The notes under the pieces: generated by a model | Databases searched by the model: none | What the model was told of the DNA's origin: nothing | Seen by the model: only the letters and a program-made list of their open reading frames with translations | Origin: an uncultured Chloroflexota bacterium | GTDB lineage: Bacteria; Chloroflexota; Anaerolineae; UBA4142; SHND01 | Length of the DNA: 37,139 nucleotides | NCBI GenBank assembly: GCA_937870825.1 | Contig: CALMZO010000430.1 | Location: 1-37,139 of the forward strand | Reading direction: 5' to 3' | Position numbers and translations under genes: made by a program | Shown: positions 28,918 through 36,664 of the stretch, piece by piece | How the letters are laid out: every line of letters begins with the position of its first letter | Position numbering within the stretch: the first letter of the stretch is position 1

Positions 28918-30315
28918 ATGGATCAACGAATCGTCGAATTTATTGCCGCATTGCGCGCGGCGGGCGTGCGCGTTTCGCTCGCGGAGAGCGCGGACGCGTT
29001 TCGCGCGACGGAAATCATGGGCGTGCAAGAACGCGACACCTGGAAGTCGGCGCTGAGTACGACGCTCATCAAAGAAGAGCCCGACCAAGAAGTTTTTGAA
29101 AAATTGTTTCCGTACTATTTCGGAAGCGGCGGTCCGCCGTTGTTGAATCCCACTGAAGACATGTCGCCCGAAGACGCGGACATGCTCAAAGACGCGCTGC
29201 GCGCACTACTCGGCGATAACGAACGCTTGAAGCAATTGCTCCAGTACATCATGCAAGGACAAAATCCGTCCCAAGAGGAAATGGACGAAATGGGACGCCG
29301 CGCGGGTGTGCCGCTCTCGCGCCAGGATTATCAAAAGCAATGGCTCGCGCGCCGTATGATGCGCCAACTTGGGATGGACCAAGAATTTCAAGACTTGATT
29401 CAGCAGTTGTTGGAACGCTTGCGCGAAATGGGGATGAGTGACCAGGCGCTGCGTGAACTTGCCGCGCGCATTCGCGCGAATGAAGGGATTCTGCAAGAAC
29501 AAATCGAAAATTATGTGGGACAGCAAATCGCGCGGCAGCAAGCAGAACAAAACCCGCGCGAACCATTCGACGGTCCCGACTTGATGCACCGCAAATTTCA
29601 AAATTTGTCCGAGGCGGACATTGCGGAATTGCGGCATCAAGTGCGGCGGCTCGCCGCGCGATTGCGTTCACGTGCCGCGCTGCGAATGAAAAAAGGCAAA
29701 CGCGGCACGCTCGACGCGAAAAAGACCATTCGCACGAATTTACGCAACGGCGGTGTGCCCCTCGAACTCAAACATAAAGTTCATCACCAAAAACCGAAAC
29801 TCGTCATCATCTGTGATGTTTCCACGTCCGTGCGTCCCGTCGCGGAATTTATGCTGCGGTTGGTATACGAACTCCAGGACCAACTCGCCAAAGCGCGTCC
29901 GTTCATTTTCATTGACGACATCACCGACATCGGCGCGGCGTTTCAACAATTTCGTCCCGAAGTCGCCGTCGAAATGGTGCTAGCCGAAAATCCGCCGGGC
30001 TATTACAACACGAATCTCGGTTACTCGCTCGACCATTTCTGTCAAGAATTTCTCGGCACGGTTGACCACCGCACTACCGTCATCATTCTCGGCGATGGGC
30101 GCAACAATTATTTGAATCCACGGCTTGATGCCGTCCAAGAAATCAAGTCGCGCGCGCGTAAATTGTTGTGGTTCAACAACGAAGACCCGCGCTTGTGGGG
30201 CACGGGCGACAGCGACATGCTGGAATACTTGCCGCTGTTTGACGCTGTGCACGAAGTCTCCAATCTCGCACAGTTGGCGGAAGCGATAGACAAGCTGTTT
30301 GATATTTACGCGTGA
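28918..30315 (+). CDS. CoxE-like VWA domain protein
   Basis: A 465-residue protein. The N-terminal half is helical and acidic with Gln/Glu-rich stretches (about 50-230); the C-terminal VWA domain starts at about 292 with LVIICDVSTSVRP, where D300-x-S302-x-S304 is the MIDAS metal site. IILGDGRNN and a Trp-rich LLWFNNEDPRLWG stretch are typical of the CoxE family. It should pair with the MoxR ATPase at 25276 for complex assembly or metal insertion. There is no membrane segment. A terminator hairpin lies 12 bp after the stop. Confidence 0.87.
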   Translation: MDQRIVEFIAALRAAGVRVSLAESADAFRATEIMGVQERDTWKSALSTTLIKEEPDQEVFEKLFPYYFGSGGPPLLNPTEDMSPEDADMLKDALRALLGDNERLKQLLQYIMQGQNPSQEEMDEMGRRAGVPLSRQDYQKQWLARRMMRQLGMDQEFQDLIQQLLERLREMGMSDQALRELAARIRANEGILQEQIENYVGQQIARQQAEQNPREPFDGPDLMHRKFQNLSEADIAELRHQVRRLAARLRSRAALRMKKGKRGTLDAKKTIRTNLRNGGVPLELKHKVHHQKPKLVIICDVSTSVRPVAEFMLRLVYELQDQLAKARPFIFIDDITDIGAAFQQFRPEVAVEMVLAENPPGYYNTNLGYSLDHFCQEFLGTVDHRTTVIILGDGRNNYLNPRLDAVQEIKSRARKLLWFNNEDPRLWGTGDSDMLEYLPLFDAVHEVSNLAQLAEAIDKLFDIYA

Positions 30316-30326
30316 TAAAAAAAGTC

Positions 30327-30375
30327 AAAAGCCGTTTACTTGCCAAACTATGGCTTGGCAGAAAACGGCTTTTTG
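30327..30375 (+). terminator. Rho-independent terminator after the VWA gene
   Basis: AAAAGCCGTTT...AAACGGCTTTTTG with a second stem TGCCAA/TTGGCA inside. Strong and long. Confidence 0.85.
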
Positions 30376-30376
30376 T

Positions 30377-30414
30377 TTGACGACTGCACCGCGTTTGTAT
30401 TACAATGTAATACA
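30377..30414 (+). promoter_or_regulatory. Promoter and palindromic operator of the VapBC-type module
   Basis: TTGACG (30377-30382), an 18-bp spacer and TACAAT (30401-30406). The -10 lies inside the perfect palindrome TGTATTACAATGTAATACA (30396-30414), placed as expected for repression by the ribbon-helix-helix antitoxin encoded next. Confidence 0.75.
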
Positions 30415-30424
30415 GGAGGTTAGG

Positions 30425-30673
30425 ATGGAACAGGTAGTTACAATACGTGTGCCCGTCAAACTGGTGAAACGACTTGATGTGGCAGCCAAGCGAATGCAGC
30501 GCAGCCGTTCCTACGTAATGCGGCTGGCATTGGAACGCTATCTCGAATCACAAAAGAACATCAAGCCCTACGACCTGGTGCGCGATTTGATTGGAACCGT
30601 TGACACAGGGATATCGGATTTAGGTCAGAATCACGAAAAATACTTGAGAGAAAAATTCCGTCGTGGCCGCTGA
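30425..30673 (+). CDS. Ribbon-helix-helix antitoxin (VapB/CopG-like)
   Basis: An 82-residue protein. The N-terminal strand VVTIRVPVKLVKRLD and helices RMQRSRSYVMRLALERYLE form a CopG/MetJ-type DNA-binding fold; the C-terminus (YDLVRDLIGTV onward) should wrap the toxin. AGGAGG precedes ATG 30425. It overlaps the toxin gene by 11 bp. The perfect 19-bp palindrome upstream is its probable operator. Confidence 0.88.
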   Translation: MEQVVTIRVPVKLVKRLDVAAKRMQRSRSYVMRLALERYLESQKNIKPYDLVRDLIGTVDTGISDLGQNHEKYLREKFRRGR

Positions 30674-31073
30674 ACTTTTGCTGGATACAGGCGCATTTGT
30701 CGCGCTTGTCACTCCGACCGAAAAACAACATGCTGCGTGTGTGGCATTCCTGCAGTCTTGGCGCGGAACAGTTGTAACAACAGAGGCCGTTTTGACAGAG
30801 ACCTTGTATTTGGTAGGAAGCCGCTGGTCTTGGCAACAAAGCTGTCTCATGTTTTTTCTGCGCGGCGCATTCACGCTGATGCCGCAAACGCCTTCCACGT
30901 TGGAACGGATTACCGCGCTCATGGACAAATATCAAGATGTGCCAATGGATTTTGCCGACGCCACACTTGTTGCACTGGGCGAAGAACTGGAAACAAATCA
31001 AATCTTTACACTTGACCGCGATTTTTCGACCTATCGCTTGAATAACAAAACCCCATTTCAAATTTTTCCCTGA
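30663..31073 (+). CDS. PIN-domain ribonuclease toxin (VapC-like)
   Basis: A 136-residue PIN nuclease with a GTG start. The acidic metal-binding residues are present: Asp in LLLDTGAFVAL (about residue 8), Glu in TTEAVLTE (about 41-46), Asp in DFADATLVALG (about 96-99) and Asp in FTLDRDF (about 117-119). VapC toxins cut specific RNAs such as initiator tRNA or 23S rRNA loops; the target here is unknown. Translation is coupled to the antitoxin by overlap. The pair lies between the VWA gene and the minus-strand paa block, a typical neutral insertion site. Confidence 0.88.
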   Translation: MAAELLLDTGAFVALVTPTEKQHAACVAFLQSWRGTVVTTEAVLTETLYLVGSRWSWQQSCLMFFLRGAFTLMPQTPSTLERITALMDKYQDVPMDFADATLVALGEELETNQIFTLDRDFSTYRLNNKTPFQIFP

Positions 31074-31074
31074 T

Positions 31075-31851
31075 TCACCAAATCAGCGACAAACAACTCA
31101 CTCCTCCATCCGCTTTATAAAACTCACTCATCGGCACTTGCAGTACCTCAAATCCTTCTGCGCGTAATCGCTCCAGCGTTTTCGGAAAACCTGCCGGAAC
31201 AATCACATACTTGCCAATCCCCAACGTGTTCGCGCAGTACGCTTCCTCACGCGGCACAATGACGCGCGCAAATTCTTTAAGGTTAGGATGTTCCGCGAAA
31301 TCTTGATGTACGACGACGAGATTGTTTCCGATGTACGTCACTACCGTCAACAGATGCAAAAACTCGCGCACAGGAATTGCTTTCACAAGTACGCCGCGCG
31401 GTTCGAGAATGGCGCGCAGTTGTGCGATGCCGTGCGCGTTCGTGCGTTCCGTTTCGCCGACGAACAATGTCTCGCCAACATTCAACACATCGCCGCCTTC
31501 CAAAGTTGCGGGCGGCGTGAGCGCGCAGGTTTCAAAACGCGCGCGCAGAATTTCCGCGACCGCTTCCGTTTCGCCCACGCGGCTCGCCGCGCCCATGCGA
31601 TTCAAAATCGCGATTCCATCCACAATCATCGCGGGGTCTTGCATAAAACAGGAATCGGGAAAGCGCTCGTCGGCTTCAAGAATTTCCACTGCCACGCCCG
31701 CCTCGTGCAGCGCGTCCACATATTCCGCGTGCTGCCTGCGCGCGAGCTGCGCGTCAATCGGCTGCGGCACATTCGCGATGGCATCCACAAAACTCGCGCC
31801 CGGCGGACGCACGAGGGCGTTTTGAAAGGAATGGAGTGTACGTTGCGGCAT
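31075..31851 (-). CDS. Dimethylarginine dimethylaminohydrolase-like amidinohydrolase
   Basis: A 258-residue guanidino-group modifying enzyme. Cys 253 in GGVSCLSLIW is the nucleophile, His 166 in EFLHLLTVV is the base, and Glu/Asp residues in FPDSCFMQDP (64-73) and LEGGDVLNVG (117-126) bind substrate. Length and the C-terminal GGVSC place it with DDAH (dimethylarginine to citrulline), though related members act on arginine or other guanidines. AAGGA lies before ATG 31851, within the end of the upstream membrane protein gene, so they form an operon. The 2-bp gap to the convergent toxin gene suggests a compact junction. Confidence 0.85.
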   Translation of the reverse strand: MPQRTLHSFQNALVRPPGASFVDAIANVPQPIDAQLARRQHAEYVDALHEAGVAVEILEADERFPDSCFMQDPAMIVDGIAILNRMGAASRVGETEAVAEILRARFETCALTPPATLEGGDVLNVGETLFVGETERTNAHGIAQLRAILEPRGVLVKAIPVREFLHLLTVVTYIGNNLVVVHQDFAEHPNLKEFARVIVPREEAYCANTLGIGKYVIVPAGFPKTLERLRAEGFEVLQVPMSEFYKADGGVSCLSLIW

Positions 31852-31855
31852 GTGT

Positions 31856-32539
31856 TTATCCTTGCGCCGCGCGCACATTCTGTGCGTGCGCGGGATGAGA
31901 TGCAATCTTTAGAACGCCGTACAGAATGAGACTCGCGCCTGCCATTTCGAAAAATTCTTCGACTGCCACTTCCGCCGCATACCATAATGGAGATGTAAAA
32001 ATTCTAAACATGCGATAGCTGCTGATTTCCAACAAGACCGCGCCAAAAAGAAACAGCAGCCCGCCGAGAACAAGAAACTTGAACGCTCCTTGCGCGCGCT
32101 TCCAAAGCAGAATCGAAAATGGTGCGGAGACTGCCGCCACGATTGCGCCGCTCAAGAGGTAGACGGGAATCCACGCTCCCACGCCAACATAGAGCCACGG
32201 TGCTGTGCCCGATTTGAGGATTCGCAAGAAGTGGCGTACCTGCTCGTGAATTTGAGCCCATTCATCAACCGCCAAGAAAACAAAGACGGAGCCAAAAAGT
32301 ACAAGATAGCCGCGCGGCAATCTCAATGCGGACTTGTGCGCGAGATAGAACCAAATCCCCCCCACTGCCGCGAGTTGAAGCGCAGAAAAAATTGCGGGAA
32401 CCCTTCCTTCACCGTCAAGGTCAAACCAAAAATACAGGTCCTTCAACAGTGGATTTGATGTTCCGACGCGGGTAGCCGCATAGACAAACACAAACATCAA
32501 TTCCGTCAAAAGCATTGCAAACAAAATCTTTTTGTTCAT
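31856..32539 (-). CDS. Hypothetical membrane protein, about six helices
   Basis: A 227-residue protein starting MNKKILFAMLLTELMFVFVY, with further hydrophobic helices near 50-70, 80-100, 118-145, 150-175 and 195-215. The motif VDEWAQIHEQ between helices 3 and 4 carries acidic and His residues that could bind metal or heme; similar DE..xxHE motifs occur in uncharacterised bacterial membrane proteins. It is transcribed with the DDAH gene (4-nt gap). ATG 32539 is used; an upstream in-frame start at 32560 is also open. Function unknown. Confidence 0.65.
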   Translation of the reverse strand: MNKKILFAMLLTELMFVFVYAATRVGTSNPLLKDLYFWFDLDGEGRVPAIFSALQLAAVGGIWFYLAHKSALRLPRGYLVLFGSVFVFLAVDEWAQIHEQVRHFLRILKSGTAPWLYVGVGAWIPVYLLSGAIVAAVSAPFSILLWKRAQGAFKFLVLGGLLFLFGAVLLEISSYRMFRIFTSPLWYAAEVAVEEFFEMAGASLILYGVLKIASHPAHAQNVRAAQG

Positions 32540-32566
32540 GGTGCGCCGAACAAGGACCAAACAAGT

Positions 32567-33655
32567 TCAGAACGATTCTGGCTCAAGCATCGCGGTGCCG
32601 ATTTTTGCCGCGCCGCGCACGAGCCACGCGTTATCCGCCGTGCGCGTTCCCAAAATCGCCCACGAGATATTTTTTTCGGGGTCATGCCACGCGACACAAC
32701 CCGACGCGCCCGCATGTCCGAACGTGTACGGACTTGCATTCGTCGGCGTCCAATGCGGCTTTTTGTCGCCGCGCAAATCAACGCCCAAACCCCACCACGC
32801 GACGGGATAATCAAATCGTCCGCCGTAGCCGCCGGGCAGCGAATCGGTTTGATTTTGGGTTGCCTCGTGACGCAGCGCGTCAGAAAGAAAATCGCGCGGC
32901 TCATTGTTTCGCCTGGCGAAACGAACGAACGCGCGCACAAGTTTCAACGCGCCATCGGCATTGGTAATCAAGCCCGACCATGGCAAACCGAGCGCGCGGT
33001 AATAGCGCGAATTGTACGGCTCGATGTCGGTGCCAACATGACGGCTGCGAACGTCCGCGAGTGTCATCACCGCGCGCGATGGTTCGTCGCCCAAATATCC
33101 TTCGATGTTCAACGGCTGCAACACCAACGCGCGCAGCGCGTCCAAAAAAGTCTTTTGCGTCACGCGTTCGACAATCCGCGCGAGCAAGCCATAACCGACG
33201 TTGCCGTACACGACGCGAGTACGCGGCGCGCGTTCCAATTCCACGTTCAAACATTCGTTTTGAATTTCGTCCCACGATTTCGCCACGCCGTACAATTCGT
33301 GTTCGTTCGGCAAATCCATCGGCAGTCCCGAAATGTGACAAAGGAGCGTGCGGACGGTCACGCTATGTTGTGCCGCGCGCGCGTCGGGCAAAAATTTTTC
33401 GAGTTCATCGTCCAGCGCGATTTGGTTCGCATCCACCAAGCGCAGGACACTCAACGCGGTGGCGAGTTTTGTAATCGAGGCGACGATGAACAAACTGTCG
33501 CGCGTGACCGGATTTCCAACTGCGTCGGTTCCCAAGAACAACGATTGGATTTCCGCGTCGCCGCGTTGATACAAAATCGCGAGACCCGGCACTTCAAACT
33601 TTTGCATGGTCTCGCGCGCGATCGTTTCAATTTCGGATGGCATAAAAGAAATCAC
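32567..33655 (-). CDS. Serine hydrolase of the beta-lactamase / class C penicillin-binding fold
   Basis: A 362-residue protein. S60-I-T-K63 is the SxxK nucleophile pair, Y150-G-N152 the YxN motif, and HAGASG near the C-terminus the HxG triad in place of KTG, the pattern of class C beta-lactamase-like esterases and peptidases. No signal peptide is evident, so it may be cytosolic and act as an esterase. The GTG start at 33655 overlaps the TGA of paaD (GTGA), and AAGGCG lies upstream, so it is translated from the paa transcript. A link to phenylacetate catabolism is inferred only from this coupling. Confidence 0.82.
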   Translation of the reverse strand: MISFMPSEIETIARETMQKFEVPGLAILYQRGDAEIQSLFLGTDAVGNPVTRDSLFIVASITKLATALSVLRLVDANQIALDDELEKFLPDARAAQHSVTVRTLLCHISGLPMDLPNEHELYGVAKSWDEIQNECLNVELERAPRTRVVYGNVGYGLLARIVERVTQKTFLDALRALVLQPLNIEGYLGDEPSRAVMTLADVRSRHVGTDIEPYNSRYYRALGLPWSGLITNADGALKLVRAFVRFARRNNEPRDFLSDALRHEATQNQTDSLPGGYGGRFDYPVAWWGLGVDLRGDKKPHWTPTNASPYTFGHAGASGCVAWHDPEKNISWAILGTRTADNAWLVRGAAKIGTAMLEPESF

Positions 33656-34158
33656 AACGCCTTGAATTGTTCAAACGGCTGGTGACAATCGCGACAGAAA
33701 TAAATCGCGCGGCACAAGGTGGGACCAAACGTATTGGTGACGCGCGTGTTGGTGGAATTGCAGTACGGACATGCGACGAGTGCATCAAAATACAACGCAA
33801 TGTTTCCGCCGTGCAGGGGGGGGGGGGCGAGACCGAACGCTTTCAATTTCGCGCGCGCGGGTTCCGAAATCCAATCGCTCGTCCACGGCGGCGACAGCAC
33901 CGTTTTCACCGCGACGTTTTCAATTCCCAGCTCGCGCAATTTTTCTACAATCGCGTTTCGCATCACGTCGAGCGCGGGGCATCCTGCAAACGTCGGCGTC
34001 ATCGTCACAATCACCACGTCGTTTTCAATTTTCACGTCGCGCACAATCCCCATCTCGACCATCGAGACGACAGGAATTTCGGGGTCCATCACCGCGTCAA
34101 GCGCGCGCCAGATGTCAGAAACGTGAAACGTGAAACGTGAAACGTCAATTGTTGGCAT
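33652..34158 (-). CDS. paaD: Phenylacetyl-CoA epoxygenase-associated PaaD (DUF59)
   Basis: A 168-residue protein thought to help assemble the metal or Fe-S centres of the PaaABCE oxygenase. The DUF59 core (VMDPEIPVVSMVEMGIV, then TPTFAGCPALD) is followed by a zinc-ribbon-like tail, CPYCNS...CRDC. ATG 34158 overlaps the paaC stop (TAATG) and has GGAGTGG upstream. Two oddities: an ACGTTTC heptamer repeat encodes VSRFTFHVS at the N-terminus, and 12 consecutive G at 33816-33827 (Pro codons on the coding strand) make a slippery tract in frame. Confidence 0.9.
   Translation of the reverse strand: MPTIDVSRFTFHVSDIWRALDAVMDPEIPVVSMVEMGIVRDVKIENDVVIVTMTPTFAGCPALDVMRNAIVEKLRELGIENVAVKTVLSPPWTSDWISEPARAKLKAFGLAPPPLHGGNIALYFDALVACPYCNSTNTRVTNTFGPTLCRAIYFCRDCHQPFEQFKAL
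33816..33827. repeat. G12 homopolymer inside paaD
   Basis: Twelve G in a row on the plus strand, coding for Pro codons before the zinc-ribbon tail of PaaD. A change by one base would shift the frame and remove the cysteines. It could be a phase-variable tract or an assembly error. Confidence 0.8.
34116..34146. repeat. AAACGTG heptamer, four units, in the start of paaD
   Basis: AAACGTG three times and AAACGTC once, inside the paaD coding region close to its start codon. Confidence 0.85.
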
Positions 34159-34907
34159 TACCACTCCACGCCAAAACTTTCCAACCGCGCAACACTTGAC
34201 ATGTCGTTCAACAATTCGGCAAGGTATTGCGTATGTTGCTCACGCGAACTTGCAAGCGGTGTCAACGTTTCGGGGACAGTCAGACCGGATGCCAACAGAT
34301 ACGAAACCGTCTTGTCTTGCCATTCGTCGCGCAAGATTCTCACATCTGGAAAAATGTTCGCCTCAATCAATTCTTGTTCGTCGGCAAGCGGCACAAACAT
34401 TTGCAGCGCATAACCCCACAATTCATCAATTGCGCGCTGCATGCGCGCGTGACTCTCGTCCGTTCCCAGCCCCAAACGTTTCACCCAATTCGACGTGTGG
34501 CGCAAGTGATAAATTTCTTCGGCGCGAATTTTTTCCGCAATCTCGCGCACACGCGCATTCGTCGAATCAACCAATTTCTCCAACAACACATTTTCGTACA
34601 CGTCAAACAAATACTGCCGCGTCATCGAAAATGCCCAATCCCCTTTGGGCAATTCAACGAATTGTGTATTGCGCCATTCGTTCGCGTCACGAAAAAAAAT
34701 GACGCGGTCCGGTTCCGCGCCTGCCACTTCTTGATACAGTCCGTACCACAAGTGCGCGTGTCCCAATTCGTCGAGCGCGAGATTCGCAAACGCAATGTCT
34801 TCTTCGAGAATCGGCGCGTGTCCCGCCCATTCCGAATTGCGATGCCCGAGAATGAACGAGTCGTCGGCGAGCGAGAGGATTTTTTGTGCGAGAGAGTTGT
34901 TTGTCAT
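34158..34907 (-). CDS. paaC: Phenylacetyl-CoA epoxygenase subunit PaaC
   Basis: A 249-residue structural subunit of the ring-1,2-epoxidase. It has a ferritin-like helical fold with LALDELGHAHLWYG (about 43-56) and RAEEIYHLRHT (about 128-138) in the places where PaaA has its di-iron ligands; PaaC is a partner subunit in known complexes. The ATG at 34907 is formed by a TTATTGG heptamer repeat and lacks a Shine-Dalgarno motif. Stop and start overlap with paaD. Confidence 0.93.
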   Translation of the reverse strand: MTNNSLAQKILSLADDSFILGHRNSEWAGHAPILEEDIAFANLALDELGHAHLWYGLYQEVAGAEPDRVIFFRDANEWRNTQFVELPKGDWAFSMTRQYLFDVYENVLLEKLVDSTNARVREIAEKIRAEEIYHLRHTSNWVKRLGLGTDESHARMQRAIDELWGYALQMFVPLADEQELIEANIFPDVRILRDEWQDKTVSYLLASGLTVPETLTPLASSREQHTQYLAELLNDMSSVARLESFGVEW

Positions 34908-34970
34908 TGGTTATTGGTTATTGGTTATTTGTCGTTCGCCCTGTGTCGTTCATTGTTCATTGGTCATTCA
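34904..34970. repeat. TATTGGT and related heptamers across the paaB-paaC junction
   Basis: CATTGGT, TATTGGT, TATTGGT and TATTTGT, then after a gap CGTTCAT, TGTTCAT and TGGTCAT. The block spans the end of paaB to the start codon of paaC. Confidence 0.8.
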
Positions 34971-35518
34971 TTCGCCAACATTTCTTGCGCCGATTTCAAT
35001 TCGCGCATGATGGGTTCGACAGGATACGCGAGATGATTGCGGTAGGTTTTGGTGTGCGCGGGGGCGAACATGCTCGGTGCATCCGAGTCCTCACTCTTGT
35101 TCACCGCGCGTTCGGGAACGAGCCACCAGACGAAAACATTTTTCTTGGGAAAGGTTTCGAGCGCGCGCGCGAGCGCGTCTTGCGGCGATATTGCGTTCAC
35201 CTGTCCAACATGCGCGACAAACGTTTCGCGCGCGGTTTGTCCCTGTTTTTGAAAGACGAGATAGGTTTCGTCAGCCGCGTCGTTTTGCGAATCCGCGTTT
35301 CGCCACGCGTCAGTTTCCAACTCTTGCGCGGTCACACTGAAAATCGCGCGGTCAGCCACAACCCACAAACTCAAGCAGTTCGGGCGGCGCACAAAAACAT
35401 CGCGCGCGTTTTCCATCGCCATTTCCGCGTCGGGCGCGTGAACGGAACCCGCGTTGCGATGCGGCAAATCGGCGCGTTCTTTTTCAAAAACCTGATATTT
35501 GTGCCACTGGGAATCCAT
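34964..35518 (-). CDS. paaB: Double-domain PaaB-like subunit of phenylacetyl-CoA epoxygenase
   Basis: A 184-residue protein, about twice the enterobacterial PaaB (95). The first half (residues about 1-66) has the family pattern HKYQVFEKERADLPHRNAGS, then HAPDAEMAMENARDVFVRR and SLWVV. The second half repeats the layout: YLVFQKQG, HVGQVNAISPQDALARALE, VFVWWLVP. A fused duplication is therefore likely and might replace a PaaB dimer in bridging PaaAC units. The start at ATG 35518 is uncertain because the 5' side is heptamer repeat without a Shine-Dalgarno motif. Confidence 0.85.
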   Translation of the reverse strand: MDSQWHKYQVFEKERADLPHRNAGSVHAPDAEMAMENARDVFVRRPNCLSLWVVADRAIFSVTAQELETDAWRNADSQNDAADETYLVFQKQGQTARETFVAHVGQVNAISPQDALARALETFPKKNVFVWWLVPERAVNKSEDSDAPSMFAPAHTKTYRNHLAYPVEPIMRELKSAQEMLANE

Positions 35519-35524
35519 TTTCAG

Positions 35525-35591
35525 CATTGAGCATTGAGGAATGAGCAATGAGAAGGATTTCGCCTACTCGTTACTCGATGCTCAATGCTCA
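35525..35591. repeat. Heptamer repeats and 11-bp inverted repeat in the paaA-paaB junction
   Basis: GCATTGA, GCATTGA, GGAATGA, GCAATGA on one side and ACTCGTT, ACTCGAT, GCTCAAT, GCTCATA on the other. TGAGCATTGAG (35528-35538) pairs exactly with CTCAATGCTCA (35581-35591). Confidence 0.8.
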
Positions 35592-36529
35592 TACCTTTCC
35601 GCGTACGCGTTCAGCGCCTCTCTCACCCACACGCCGTTTTCGTGTGCGGCGCGGCGCGCTTGCATTCGTTCTTGGTTACAGGGTCCATCGCCTTTGAGGA
35701 CGCGCCAAAATTCGTCCCAATTGATTTCGCCCGAGACCCAATTGCCGCTTGCTTTATCGTAATGCAAATCCGGGTCGGGAATTTCCAAGCCGAGCAGCTG
35801 CAAATCGGGGACCATCTTGTTGATAAATTCTTGACGCAGTTCGTCGTTCGTTTTTGTTTTCACGCCCCATCGAATCAGCTGCGCGCTGTTGGGCGAATTG
35901 GAATCGTGCGGACCAAACATCATCAGCGAGGGCCACCACCAGCGATTGAGCGCGTCTTGCGCCATCTCTTTTTGTTTTGGCGTGCCGCGCGCGTACTTGA
36001 TGACTTGCTCCATGCCCTGTTTTTTGTGAAACGTTTCTTCGGTGCAAATGCGAACCATCGCGCGCGAGTATGGACCGTATGAACAATGTGCGAGCATGGT
36101 TTGATTCATAATCGCCGCGCCGTCCACGAGCCAGCCAATCATACCCATATCCGCCCACGTGAGCGAGGGGTAATTAAACACGGACGAGTATTTTGCTTTG
36201 CCGGTGAGCAGCGCATCAATCATTTCCTCGCGCGTTGCGCCGAGCGTTTCCGCCGCGTGGTAGAGATATTGCCCGTGTCCGGCTTCGTCCTGGACTTTGG
36301 CGAGCAGTGTAATTTTGCGGCGCAGATTTGGCGCGCGCGTAATCCACGCGCCTTCGGGCAACATGCCGACGATTTCGCTGTGCGCATGCTGCGAAATCAT
36401 GCGAATCAATTGTTTGCGATACTCGGCGGGCATCCAATCGCCGGGCTCGATTTTTTCACCGCGCGCGATGCGCGCTTCAAATTCGTGAATTCGCTCTTCG
36501 GATTCAAGTAACTTTTCGGAATCGTTCAT
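35582..36529 (-). CDS. paaA: Phenylacetyl-CoA epoxygenase catalytic subunit PaaA
   Basis: A 315-residue di-iron monooxygenase subunit that epoxidises the ring of phenylacetyl-CoA. Iron-binding E82-A-G-H85 ([11 protein letters not shown]) and E165-x-x-H168 (EETFHKKQG) are intact, and [20 protein letters not shown] is a PaaA hallmark. ATG 36529 has GGAGG 7 nt upstream, and a promoter ends near 36554, so longer starts (36541 or 36616) are less likely. First gene of paaABCD. The reductase gene paaE and the ligase gene paaK are not in the window. Confidence 0.95.
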   Translation of the reverse strand: MNDSEKLLESEERIHEFEARIARGEKIEPGDWMPAEYRKQLIRMISQHAHSEIVGMLPEGAWITRAPNLRRKITLLAKVQDEAGHGQYLYHAAETLGATREEMIDALLTGKAKYSSVFNYPSLTWADMGMIGWLVDGAAIMNQTMLAHCSYGPYSRAMVRICTEETFHKKQGMEQVIKYARGTPKQKEMAQDALNRWWWPSLMMFGPHDSNSPNSAQLIRWGVKTKTNDELRQEFINKMVPDLQLLGLEIPDPDLHYDKASGNWVSGEINWDEFWRVLKGDGPCNQERMQARRAAHENGVWVREALNAYAERYEH

Positions 36530-36553
36530 TGCCGCCTCCATCGGTGCGTACAT

Positions 36554-36583
36554 AGGATACACCGATTCAAACGAACGCGTCAA
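36554..36583 (-). promoter_or_regulatory. Promoter of the paa operon
   Basis: On the minus strand, TTGACG (36583-36578), an 18-bp spacer and TATCCT (36559-36554). Leader of about 18 nt before ATG 36529, with GGAGG. Confidence 0.6.
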
Positions 36584-36596
36584 TTTGCGCGTGATG

Positions 36597-36621
36597 AAAA
36601 AAAAAGCGTGCAGCACGCTTT
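36597..36621 (-). terminator. Rho-independent terminator of the secreted protein gene
   Basis: On the minus strand AAAGCGTG, loop CTG, CACGCTTT, then a T-run of nine. It lies 43 nt after the stop at 36665 and just before the paa promoter. Confidence 0.8.
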
Positions 36622-36664
36622 ATGCCACACGCTTCCGAAAACGTTTTGTGTGAAACCGACCCGT

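Noticed and set aside
25276..30315. Carbon monoxide dehydrogenase locus
   Set aside because: Only the CoxD/CoxE-type helpers are present; no CoxS, CoxM or CoxL genes are seen, and MoxR-VWA pairs serve many complexes.
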